From the NCBI GenBank assembly GCA_002495845.1, contig DAHF01000012.1:1263-13898 (forward strand): a stretch of 12,636 nucleotides of DNA, written 5' to 3'. The notes under the pieces are model-generated. The model ran no database searches, had not been told where the DNA came from, and was given only the letters and a program-made list of their open reading frames with translations. Position 1 is the stretch's first letter; the number at the start of each line of letters is the position of its first letter. This document shows positions 1 to 7,190 of the stretch, one piece after another. The stretch comes from Sulfolobus sp. UBA167 (GTDB lineage Archaea; Thermoproteota; Thermoprotei_A; Sulfolobales; Sulfolobaceae). The translations under genes and the position numbers were made by a program.

Positions 1-808
1 CCATTTACCTTCTGAGGGATATTCCCAAGCTGCTATGCTCTTCGCATCGCCTTATCGTCTGGGGTTAACCGCAACGCCTGAGAGGGAGGATGGGAGGCAT
101 AAGCTTCTTCCCTCTCTTGTCGGTCCAGTAGTCTACAAGCTTACCGTGGACAAGCTAAAGGGAAAATACGTCTCCGACTTCGAGGTGAAGAGGATTTACG
201 TTGAGCTAAAGGAAGACGAGGCAGAGAGGTACGCAGAGCTCAGGAGAAAGATGAGTTTATACCTTAAGAGGAAGAAGTTGAGGTTGTCGAGCCTCAAGGA
301 CTTCAAGAGGCTCATCTTCCTGGCTTCAAGGGAGAAGGAAGGGAGGGAAGCCCTTCTAGCATGGCAGGAGGCCCTGAGGATAGCGGTGAACTCCAAGAGC
401 AAGATAGACAAGCTGAAGGAAATCCTAAGCCAAGCAGGAGACGAGAACAAGGTTATTATCTTCACCAGGGATACTTTCATGGCTTACGACATTTCTAAGG
501 AATTCTTGATCCCCGCGCTCACCTACAAGACCCCTAAGGAAGAAAGGGAAGAGATATTGAGGAAGTTTAAGGAAGGGGAATACAAGGTAATAGTGACGAG
601 TAGCGTTTTAGACGAGGGCGTAGACGTGCCTGACGCCAACGTAGCAGTCCTGATGGCAGGTTATGGGACGAGGAGGCAGTTCCTTCAAAGGCTTGGAAGA
701 GTGTTGAGAAAGAAGGAAGGAAAGAACGCAGTCTTAATTGAACTTGTAACCAAGAACACGTCAGACCACGGCCTCAGCTCAAGGAGGAGGAAAAATGTTA
801 CAGTCTGA
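1..808 (+). CDS. xpb: XPB-family DNA helicase (SF2), 3' part
   Basis: This is the C-terminal part of an archaeal XPB helicase, the ATP-dependent DNA-opening motor of the TFIIH/nucleotide-excision-repair type. The frame is open from base 2 (268 residues visible) and starts before the window, so the ATG at 35 is internal. The first visible residues, HLPSEGYSQAA, follow the DEVH box. Next come motif III with the XPB RED signature (LGLTATPERED), a basic alpha-helical stretch where XPB has its thumb domain, motif IV (VIIFTRDTF), motif V (SSVLDEGVDVPDA) and motif VI with the arginine finger (QFLQRLGRVLRKKEG). The Walker A lysine and the N-terminal damage-recognition domain lie outside. The stop at 806-808 is inside the start of the downstream Bax1 gene (14-base overlap). 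Helicase identity is secure. Which paralogue (XPB1 or XPB2) it is cannot be settled, although the Bax1 neighbour fits the XPB2-Bax1 pairing known in Sulfolobus tokodaii. Confidence 0.95.
   Translation, partial: HLPSEGYSQAAMLFASPYRLGLTATPEREDGRHKLLPSLVGPVVYKLTVDKLKGKYVSDFEVKRIYVELKEDEAERYAELRRKMSLYLKRKKLRLSSLKDFKRLIFLASREKEGREALLAWQEALRIAVNSKSKIDKLKEILSQAGDENKVIIFTRDTFMAYDISKEFLIPALTYKTPKEEREEILRKFKEGEYKVIVTSSVLDEGVDVPDANVAVLMAGYGTRRQFLQRLGRVLRKKEGKNAVLIELVTKNTSDHGLSSRRRKNVTV
783..790 (+). promoter_or_regulatory. Shine-Dalgarno site for Bax1
   Basis: GGAGGAGG ends four bases before the ATG at 795 and lies inside the last codons of the helicase gene. It supports the ATG at 795 as the Bax1 start and fits the pattern in which internal operon genes use Shine-Dalgarno initiation while first genes are leaderless. 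Confidence 0.7.
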
Positions 809-2225
809 ATTGGCCAGGTTCAAGGTAAAGGGAGACCAAGTAATTCCCTTGTTTGCACGCCCTGATGATGACGTAGTCCCTTTGATAATAAGCCTCTTCA
901 AGGAAGGGAGGAAGCTATCAGAAATAAATGAGGACATCAAGACTCTCTCTAAAGTCTACGATTACAAGCTGGTCAAAGGGATTTCCATAGTCATGAGCAG
1001 GCTGTGCAACTTCGTAGGAGGGGACGGATCCCCCCTCGAGCTTAGGAGGTTCCTCTTCTCCAAGGGACCGGTTTTAAACCGAGACAGAAGGGAGGAAGTT
1101 CTCAGGGAGGCGTCAGAGAAGTTCAGGGTTGAAGACCCTTTAGAGTACATGTACTCCGATATGAAGGACGAGATGAAAGTCTCATACGTCCCTAAGGTAT
1201 CTGCGGAGGAATTAGTAGGCATGTACAACTTGAGCTTGCTCCAGACTATGCTCTTCAAGGCCTTCAAGATGAAGGTATACATGAGCTCGAGATGGAAGGA
1301 AGTTATAAGGTTATCCAAGTCCTTGGGGTTGATGTATTACGCTTATGTCGAGCCTCAGAGCGTGGAGTTCATAGGCCCTATGACTCTCCTGAAGCTTACC
1401 GAGAGATACGGGAGAAACTTAGCCTTGCTTGTACCTGAGGTGGTGAAGTCAAGGGACTGGAAAATTGAGGCTGAATTAGTCCTAGGCAAGAAGAGGAGGA
1501 TCTTCAACTTGAAGATTGATAGCTCTCCCTTGATTTACGCTAAAGGAGACGAGGAGATTAGACCTTCGTTCGATAGTACAGTTGAGGAATACTTCTACAA
1601 GGATTTCAAGGCAGTAGCCAAGGACTGGGAGGTAGTCAGGGAGCCCGGCTTCCTGGTCGTGAACGATGGTAGTGGGAGGGTAATGATACCTGACTTCTTG
1701 GTGAAGAAAGGTGAATTCTCAGTTTACATAGAAGTGGTAGGCTTCTGGACCAAGGAATACCTCGAGGAGAAGGTCTACAAGCTGAAGAACGTAAAGGAGA
1801 AAGTGCTCGTCTTAATTGACGAGGATCTTTCAACGGATAAGGTGGACTTAGACAACGTGATTAAGTTCAGGAAGAAGATAGACGTTACTAAGGTATATCA
1901 ATGGCTGAACAAGAGGATGCCTAAGCCCAAGCTCACCGAACTGAAGGCTGACGGAGAATACATAAGGCTAATGGACGTAGCTAAGGAGTTCGGAGTTCAA
2001 GTCAAGGACGTCAAGGACGTCGTGGAGAAGATGGATGATTATGTTGTGCTGAAGACCTTTGCGGTGAAGAGGAAAATCCTAGACGGAATGTCAAAGGAGG
2101 ACTTCAACGGGAAGGACGTGAGTTACGTGAAGGCCAAATATGGGGATTTCGTAGAGGAGGCCTTAGAGTTCCTAGGCTACAAAATTAAATACAAGGACCT
2201 GTTCAACGCCGTAATATCAAGATGA
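795..2225 (+). CDS. bax1: Bax1 endonuclease, XPB partner (DUF790 family)
   Basis: This 476-residue protein matches Bax1, a structure-specific DNA endonuclease that binds archaeal XPB and cuts repair bubbles, acting like an XPG-type nuclease in archaeal excision repair. The C-terminal half carries a PD-(D/E)xK-like nuclease core: paired glutamates E264/E265 in the helix STVEEYFYKDF, D300 in IPDFLV, E313 in YIEVVGFW, then the helix WTKEYLEEKVYKL. As is usual in this family, the classical ExK lysine is not present and E-V-V stands in its place. The N-terminal half (about 1-220) is the region that contacts the helicase in the known complexes. The gene overlaps the upstream XPB gene by 14 bases and has a strong ribosome-binding site, so the two products are probably made together. 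It ends 46 bases before the next gene, which has its own promoter. Assignment rests on gene order and the nuclease motif. Confidence 0.9.
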   Translation: MLQSELARFKVKGDQVIPLFARPDDDVVPLIISLFKEGRKLSEINEDIKTLSKVYDYKLVKGISIVMSRLCNFVGGDGSPLELRRFLFSKGPVLNRDRREEVLREASEKFRVEDPLEYMYSDMKDEMKVSYVPKVSAEELVGMYNLSLLQTMLFKAFKMKVYMSSRWKEVIRLSKSLGLMYYAYVEPQSVEFIGPMTLLKLTERYGRNLALLVPEVVKSRDWKIEAELVLGKKRRIFNLKIDSSPLIYAKGDEEIRPSFDSTVEEYFYKDFKAVAKDWEVVREPGFLVVNDGSGRVMIPDFLVKKGEFSVYIEVVGFWTKEYLEEKVYKLKNVKEKVLVLIDEDLSTDKVDLDNVIKFRKKIDVTKVYQWLNKRMPKPKLTELKADGEYIRLMDVAKEFGVQVKDVKDVVEKMDDYVVLKTFAVKRKILDGMSKEDFNGKDVSYVKAKYGDFVEEALEFLGYKIKYKDLFNAVISR

Positions 2226-2242
2226 TATTGAAAAGTCAGAGA

Positions 2243-2258
2243 TTTAAACTAGTTTAAA
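2243..2258 (+). promoter_or_regulatory. Leaderless promoter of the dehydrogenase with 16-base palindrome
   Basis: TTTAAACTAGTTTAAA is a perfect palindrome. Its first TTTAAA (2243-2248) is centred 26-27 bases upstream of the ATG at 2272, the expected place for a TATA box of a leaderless transcript. No Shine-Dalgarno site precedes the ATG. The unit TTTAAACT is also directly repeated 10 bases apart (2243-2250 and 2253-2260), about one helical turn, so a regulator could bind over or next to the TATA box. The TATA role is well supported; an operator role is inference. Confidence 0.7.
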
Positions 2259-2271
2259 CTTCTTATATTAC

Positions 2272-3363
2272 ATGAAAGCAGCTGTTCTCTTCAAATACAA
2301 GGAGCCGTTGAAGGTCGTAGACAACGTAGAGCTGGATCCCCCAAAGGAGGGGGAAGTAAGGATAAAGGTGGAAGCTACTGGTATGTGCCACTCAGACGTC
2401 AACGTCTTCGTCGGTGCGACCCCCGTCCCTCCGCCCGTTATAGCTGGGCATGAAATAGCTGGCGTGGTAGAAGAAGTAGGGCCAGGAGTGACAAGGGTGA
2501 AACCCGGGGATAGGGTAGTGTCGGCTTTCATACATCCATGCGGGAAATGCAGGAACTGCATAAGCGGGCATGAGAATGTATGCGAGGTCTTCTCGGCGAC
2601 CAGACTTAAAGGGCTCATGATGGACGGTACCTCCAGGTTACACTTTAAGGACGGATCTCAGCTGAGGTTCTTCTTAGGTGGGGGCTTCGCTGAGTACGCT
2701 GAGGTAGGCGAGAACGCCTTGACGGTAGTCCCCCAGGAAATAGACCTAAAGAAGGCCGCCGTTTTAGGCTGTGCAGGGCTCACGGGGTATGGTGCGGTGA
2801 ACTCCCTGAAGTTGGAGCCCGGAGAGAGCGTTGCAGTGATAGGAGTCGGAGGCGTAGGGCTTTCCGTGATACAGCTGCTGAAGGCTTCAGGCGCAGGGAG
2901 GATAATAGCTGTGGGAACTAAGAAGTGGAAGCTAGACAAAGCCATGGAGATGGGAGCCACGGACGTGGTGAACTCCAAAGAGACCGACGCGGTGAAGGCA
3001 ATAAAGGAGATGACCAACGGTGGTCCTGACGCCGTAGTCGAAGTTGCAGGAGTTCCAGACACGATAAAGATGGCGATGGACTCCGTGAGGCTAGGAGGCA
3101 GGATGGTCCTCATAGGCCTACCTCCAGCTACTGCTGAGATACCCCTCAGGGTAGCGACGATCGTAAGGAACGGTATACAGATAATAGGGAACTACGGAGG
3201 AAGACCGAGGATAGACATGCCCAGATTAATGGACTTGGTGAAGACAGGGAAGTACGATCCCAACAAGCTGGTGACTGGGACGTACCATTTGGAGGAAATA
3301 AACGAGGCAGTCCACTCCCTGGAGCAAGGAGAGGCATTGAGAAGCATCATACTCCCCTCCTAA
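2272..3363 (+). CDS. Zinc alcohol dehydrogenase, probable NADPH-dependent succinate semialdehyde reductase
   Basis: This complete 363-residue medium-chain dehydrogenase has both zinc sites. The catalytic zinc ligands are probably C39, H60-E61 (GHE) and C167 (LGCAGLTGYGA). The structural zinc is held by C90, C93, C96 and C104. The Rossmann fold has GVGGVG at 191-196. Where NAD enzymes carry an acidic residue at the end of the second beta strand, this protein has G215 followed by T-K-K, which points to NADP(H). From memory the sequence is very close to the Metallosphaera succinate semialdehyde reductase of the 3-hydroxypropionate/4-hydroxybutyrate carbon-fixation cycle, which reduces succinate semialdehyde to 4-hydroxybutyrate. 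I could not check this by search. The gene stands alone between two promoters, next to an acyl-CoA ligase. Other aldehyde or alcohol substrates remain possible. Family certain, substrate moderately sure. Confidence 0.88.
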   Translation: MKAAVLFKYKEPLKVVDNVELDPPKEGEVRIKVEATGMCHSDVNVFVGATPVPPPVIAGHEIAGVVEEVGPGVTRVKPGDRVVSAFIHPCGKCRNCISGHENVCEVFSATRLKGLMMDGTSRLHFKDGSQLRFFLGGGFAEYAEVGENALTVVPQEIDLKKAAVLGCAGLTGYGAVNSLKLEPGESVAVIGVGGVGLSVIQLLKASGAGRIIAVGTKKWKLDKAMEMGATDVVNSKETDAVKAIKEMTNGGPDAVVEVAGVPDTIKMAMDSVRLGGRMVLIGLPPATAEIPLRVATIVRNGIQIIGNYGGRPRIDMPRLMDLVKTGKYDPNKLVTGTYHLEEINEAVHSLEQGEALRSIILPS

Positions 3364-3373
3364 AACCCCAATA

Positions 3374-3388
3374 TTTAAATTTTTTAAA
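3374..3388 (+). promoter_or_regulatory. Leaderless promoter of the acyl-CoA ligase gene
   Basis: Two TTTAAA boxes (3374-3379 and 3383-3388) are separated by three bases. The proximal box is centred about 25-26 bases before the ATG at 3411, so transcription should begin at or next to the start codon. No Shine-Dalgarno site is visible. The double TTTAAA layout resembles that of the dehydrogenase promoter upstream, but AT-rich sequence could produce this by chance. Confidence 0.65.
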
Positions 3389-3410
3389 CATATATCATAT
3401 CGATCAAGAA

Positions 3411-4829
3411 ATGAGTTCATCCCTTCAGGAGTACGAGAGGATACACAAAGAACTCCAAAATGAAGGATTCATAAGGCATGACTATCCTCTGGATCCTTCA
3501 ACAGTCCTTTGGAACCAGAAAGTAATGACAATGAAGAGAGAAGACCTAAATAAGTTGAAGACGTTCAGGCTCAAGAGAATTGTAAAGTGGGCATGGGAGA
3601 ATTCTGAGTTTTACAGGAATTTCTGGAAGTCAAAGGGTTTCGACCCTGAGCAAGTAAAGGAATGGAAGGACATTGTGAAGATACCTATATTGAGGAAGGA
3701 CGACCTCAGGAACGACTTGTCGAAGAACCCTCCTTTCGGGTCTATTATGGTTCCTGAACTGGCTAGGAGGATAAGGTTCGTCGGCGCAACCTCTGGGTCA
3801 ACGGGGATGCCAACTTTCCAAGGTTGGGGAGGGCTTGAGCTGGATTACTTCGAGGAGGCACAAGCTAGATACCTCTGGACTTTCGCCGGCGTCAAGCCCA
3901 CGACAGTTTACGCTAACTACCTCAACATGTCTGGGTTCTACAGCTGGGGACCGCCCTTAGTGGAGACAGCTATGTGGAGGTGCGGAGCTACAGCGATAGC
4001 TGGAGGTGGAGAGACTTACTTCAGCTGGAAGTCTAGACATAACCTAATCTTCAAGCTGTGGAAAGTCGACGTAATGGCTACAACACCTTGGTTGCAGAGG
4101 CTGATAGGGGAGGAAGCTAAGCTAGAAGGCTGGGAGACTCCTTTTAAGGTGCTCTTGTTACACGGCGGTGCGGCAGCCGAGAACACAAAGAAGAAGCTAT
4201 TCCAAGTACATCCAAACGCTAAACTTGCCATAAGCGTCTGGGGAACAACGGACGGGCACATGGCAGTAGAAGTGCCTGGATCTGAAGGTCAGCTGGTGGT
4301 ATGGGAAGACATGGAAATGTTCGACATTGTGGACCCGAAGACCGATGAGCCTGCTGCAGAAGGAGAAAGAGGGGAACTGATATCAACTCTCCTCAACCAC
4401 TTCACGATGCCCCTTATAAGGTACAGCTTAGGGGATTACGTCAAGAACGAGTTCATAACCGATGCAGATCCTAAGTTCGGCATAACTCACATGAGGTTCG
4501 TGGAGCCCATTCCTGGAAGGGTAGAGTGGATGTTCAAAGTCCAAGGGAAGTTGCTCCTCCCAATTTACGTAGAGGACGCTGTGAACGAGATACCAGACAC
4601 TACCGGCATGTTCAACATTTTCATTTACGATAACAACATGGACAAGCTGAAGATAAGGATAGAGAGCAGGAAACCCGTCACTGGAGACTACGACAGGGAA
4701 GCTAGAAAGCTCTTAGGGGAAAGGATAGGGATAGATCCTGAGAACGTAGAAATAGAATGGGTTAAGCCGGGCGAGACGATCTGGACTGGATATAAGCTAC
4801 AAGTGTTCGTAGACAAGAGGAAGAAATAG
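3411..4829 (+). CDS. PaaK-family AMP-forming acyl-CoA ligase
   Basis: This complete 472-residue protein belongs to the phenylacetate-CoA ligase (PaaK) branch of adenylating enzymes, which activate a carboxylic acid with ATP to an acyl-AMP and then form the CoA thioester. Motifs in order are the phosphate loop TSGSTGMP (127-134), WGTTDG (277-282), GELISTLL (321-328), RYSLGD (337-342, ribose and phosphate contacts), the hinge region beginning GRVEW (369-373; usually GRxDD, so the acidic position is shifted to E), and the C-terminal catalytic lysine K462 in TGYKLQVFVDKR. Length is close to the usual 430-470. The position after a probable succinate semialdehyde reductase makes 4-hydroxybutyrate a conceivable substrate, but aryl-acetate or other organic acids are equally open. 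Transcription is probably separate from the dehydrogenase because a TATA box lies between them. Substrate not determinable from sequence. Confidence 0.85.
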   Translation: MSSSLQEYERIHKELQNEGFIRHDYPLDPSTVLWNQKVMTMKREDLNKLKTFRLKRIVKWAWENSEFYRNFWKSKGFDPEQVKEWKDIVKIPILRKDDLRNDLSKNPPFGSIMVPELARRIRFVGATSGSTGMPTFQGWGGLELDYFEEAQARYLWTFAGVKPTTVYANYLNMSGFYSWGPPLVETAMWRCGATAIAGGGETYFSWKSRHNLIFKLWKVDVMATTPWLQRLIGEEAKLEGWETPFKVLLLHGGAAAENTKKKLFQVHPNAKLAISVWGTTDGHMAVEVPGSEGQLVVWEDMEMFDIVDPKTDEPAAEGERGELISTLLNHFTMPLIRYSLGDYVKNEFITDADPKFGITHMRFVEPIPGRVEWMFKVQGKLLLPIYVEDAVNEIPDTTGMFNIFIYDNNMDKLKIRIESRKPVTGDYDREARKLLGERIGIDPENVEIEWVKPGETIWTGYKLQVFVDKRKK

Positions 4830-4849
4830 CCGAAAAGCTGAAGATAGAT

Positions 4850-4975
4850 TTTTCTCCTTTCTCTTCAAGTTTATTTAGTTAAATACATTTTCATTTCTTT
4901 TTTCCTTTTCGTCTCTTCTCTTTTTCCCTTTTCTTCGTAGTTTTCTTTTCCTCTTCTCTTTTTTGCATCTATTCT
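4850..4975 (+). terminator. Run of T-rich tracts after the ligase gene
   Basis: After the ligase stop at 4829 the + strand carries many T runs (for example in 4850-4855, 4898-4930 and 4958-4963), matching the U-rich sites where Sulfolobales RNA polymerase stops without a strong hairpin. The rest of the 238-base gap up to 5068 is also strongly pyrimidine-rich on this strand and holds no open reading frame I can support. On the opposite strand a T5 run at 4982-4978 could end the mevalonate kinase transcript. Confidence 0.55.
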
Positions 4976-5067
4976 TGAAAAATAATCTAATTATTCTGCT
5001 TCCTCACATTTTCTTCTTTGCTATTTTCCTTCCTCTTTCTCATGAGACTCCTACGTGAGGGGATGGT

Positions 5068-6009
5068 TTACTCTGTCCTCTTTGTGACAGTAACTCCCCC
5101 ATGGTGAAACCTCGAATCGATCAGGTATGCCCCAAAAGACCTCAGGAGCATTCCGGACGCTGGGTCTGAGGTCATGATCACCGAACCTCCTGCGCCTCCT
5201 CCGCTTATCTTCGCCCCTTTTATACCTAGGTACCTAGCTCTAGAAACTGCCTCGTCTATTTCCGGTACTGTGACCCCAAGGGAAAACAGGAGCCCATGGT
5301 TGACATACATTAGCCTCCCTAACTCTGCCTCCTTGTTTTCCTCCATGTAATCCTTAGCTTCCATCACAATAGAACCTATGGAATCTATTATCTTCGAGAA
5401 CACTTCGCCGTTTTGGTCTTTGAATTCCTTGACCTTCCTAAGCATCTCTGCAGTAGTCATTGACCTTTTAAAGTATCCTGAAACGAGAGAGATGTCGGTT
5501 TGAAGACTCTCTTCCTTATCTCCATCGAAGAGAATTATACCTCCTAAACTTTCGACATAAGTGTCCATCCTGCTCCCTATTCCCTGGACCTTCAACTCTA
5601 CCTCATGGCTCTTCCTTGCTATCTCAATGGGCGTAAGGTCTTGTCCGAGGAATGAGGAGTAAGCAGATATAGTTCCAACTATCACCGCCGCGCTCGTCCC
5701 TAGTCCTACGGAAGGCTCCACAGGGGATTCTATCTCTACTCTCACTGGTACATCTCCTACAGCTTTCAACGATTCACTTACGTAGTTCAGAAGCCTCGAT
5801 ACCTGCTCGTTTTCGACCCTCATGTCATCCAAGTTGACCTTAACTCCCTTCAAGTTCAAAGAAGGGGAGAATACAACAAATTTCTCCGAGGGTGATACCC
5901 TGACCTTCAAGAACTCGGATATCGTAGCGGCTATCGCAGGCTTGCCGTAAACTACTGCATGCTCTCCAAATAAGGTTAACTTAAGGGGAACTCTGGCTTC
6001 AGTTATCAC
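5068..6009 (-). CDS. mvk: Mevalonate kinase
   Basis: This 313-residue GHMP kinase phosphorylates mevalonate with ATP, a cytosolic step in making the isoprenoid ether lipids of archaea. Motifs: the N-terminal substrate loop PLKLTLFGEHAVVYG (8-22, with K10 and E16-H17), the phosphate loop PSVGLGTSAA (99-108), the catalytic aspartate probably D149 in GSRMDTYVESLGG, and the glycine loop SGGGAGGS (269-276). The GEHAVVYG signature distinguishes mevalonate kinase from phosphomevalonate kinase and homoserine kinase. The start codon is GTG at 6009-6007, overlapping the stop of the upstream ThrRS editing gene in a GTGA junction; no clear Shine-Dalgarno site precedes it, so translation is probably coupled. 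Length is typical. It is the last gene of a three-gene operon that otherwise deals with RNA and tRNA. Confidence 0.95.
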   Translation of the reverse strand: MITEARVPLKLTLFGEHAVVYGKPAIAATISEFLKVRVSPSEKFVVFSPSLNLKGVKVNLDDMRVENEQVSRLLNYVSESLKAVGDVPVRVEIESPVEPSVGLGTSAAVIVGTISAYSSFLGQDLTPIEIARKSHEVELKVQGIGSRMDTYVESLGGIILFDGDKEESLQTDISLVSGYFKRSMTTAEMLRKVKEFKDQNGEVFSKIIDSIGSIVMEAKDYMEENKEAELGRLMYVNHGLLFSLGVTVPEIDEAVSRARYLGIKGAKISGGGAGGSVIMTSDPASGMLLRSFGAYLIDSRFHHGGVTVTKRTE

Positions 6010-7190
6010 AAGTAATCAAGCTTCGGCCTACGTGATAAAAGTATTGGCATACTTCTTTTCAATTTTATAGGGTCTGACGCTACCACCATAGAAGCTATTT
6101 CCTCTACCGTAAGGCTCTTCTGTTCCGTCTCCTCCCTTATTTTAACTGTGAGCGATGAGGTCTTAGCTTCCCTTTCACCTAGGACGCCTACCAGCGGGAT
6201 CCATTCCTTCCCTGCTCTCCTTATCTTGTTCCCCAACCCGTCGTTTAAGTCGTCTATGTCAACCCTGATGTCGCGGGACTCCAATTCTTCCGCTATTTTG
6301 ATTGCGTCCTCGAGGAACTCCATCTTCACTGGCAATATCCTAACCTGGATCGGGCTCATCCACATGGGAAGAGTCGGATATACCTTTCCCTTGAAGCTCT
6401 GTATCATGAAGTAATACGTTAGGTGATTGATGTTTACCCTAGTTATGTTGTTTTCCCTAGACATCAAAGACAAGGTATTTAACGAGTCCTTGAACGACTG
6501 TGGAAACTCTACGTTTAGCTCGCCTCCGTAATTCACTGTGATCGTCGTAGGTTCGTTCAAACAAGGGATTTGTTTACCTCTGTTTTGAGAGTAAGTAACA
6601 GAGAACTCTCCTTGGACTGGGGAGCTGTTTCCCTCAGTCTCGATCGTCATATCTCTAGCGTTGATTTTGAGCAAACTTATCACTGCGCGACGCATGAAAG
6701 TTGCGTGTGGTGAGCTCGGAAAGCCGAACTTTTCGCAGTATTTTACTTCCTCAGACTTCTTCAGTTCTTCTACGGATTCCTCGTTCCTGATCCTCCTTGA
6801 AAGTTCGCTCAAAGGATGGCCGTAACAAGAGACGGTAAAAGACTTATACCACCCGAAGGGAGCCCTAATTACCTTCATACCTTCATTGGCGATTCCCCTT
6901 TCCACCTCCTTCAGAATTGACACTGCCTTGACGGGTTTAGCTAGCTTATCTGATAAGTGGGCATAAGGGTAAAGGACTACGACGTCAGGATGTACTTTCC
7001 CTGCATCCTCGATTATCTGGTTTACAGCTTTATCAGCTATCTTCTCGTCGTCCCCTTCCTCGACTGAAGTGAAAACGACAAGGACGTTCTCACCTTTAAA
7101 CTCGTGCAGAGGGTTTTCCTCAGCCGACTCTATAGCTTTCTCCTTCGTAGAGAAGGAAAAAAAGGAGGAGTGTACCAACAATATTATCAT
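6006..7190 (-). CDS. thrS-ed: Free-standing threonyl-tRNA synthetase editing protein (ThrRS-ed)
   Basis: This 394-residue protein has the ends of an archaeal threonyl-tRNA synthetase but no catalytic core. Residues 1-140 form the archaeal D-aminoacyl-tRNA deacylase-like editing domain, with HSSFFSF (7-13), YPYAHLS (74-80), the catalytic-site segment RAPFGWYKSF (109-118) with K116, and the CYGHPLSELSRR end (122-133). Residues about 272-390 form the class II anticodon-binding domain (PTLPMWMSPIQVRILPV onward). The roughly 125 residues between show none of class II motifs 1-3. Sulfolobus solfataricus is known to split ThrRS into such an editing protein and a separate aminoacylating protein; the editing protein clears Ser-tRNA(Thr) in trans. 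Full-length archaeal ThrRS is near 600 residues. The start overlaps the upstream ribonuclease stop as ATGA. The catalytic partner must be encoded elsewhere. This is a normal lineage trait, not a broken gene. Confidence 0.93.
   Translation of the reverse strand: MIILLVHSSFFSFSTKEKAIESAEENPLHEFKGENVLVVFTSVEEGDDEKIADKAVNQIIEDAGKVHPDVVVLYPYAHLSDKLAKPVKAVSILKEVERGIANEGMKVIRAPFGWYKSFTVSCYGHPLSELSRRIRNEESVEELKKSEEVKYCEKFGFPSSPHATFMRRAVISLLKINARDMTIETEGNSSPVQGEFSVTYSQNRGKQIPCLNEPTTITVNYGGELNVEFPQSFKDSLNTLSLMSRENNITRVNINHLTYYFMIQSFKGKVYPTLPMWMSPIQVRILPVKMEFLEDAIKIAEELESRDIRVDIDDLNDGLGNKIRRAGKEWIPLVGVLGEREAKTSSLTVKIREETEQKSLTVEEIASMVVASDPIKLKRSMPILLSRRPKLDYL

Noticed and set aside
861..880. C/D-box-like TGATGATGA sequence
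   Set aside because: It lies in frame in Bax1, and I found no convincing matching D box and guide at the right spacing.
962..1318. 118-codon open frame on the minus strand inside Bax1
   Set aside because: Antisense to a conserved gene, no domain, no ribosome site; several similar frames in the window were dismissed for the same reason.
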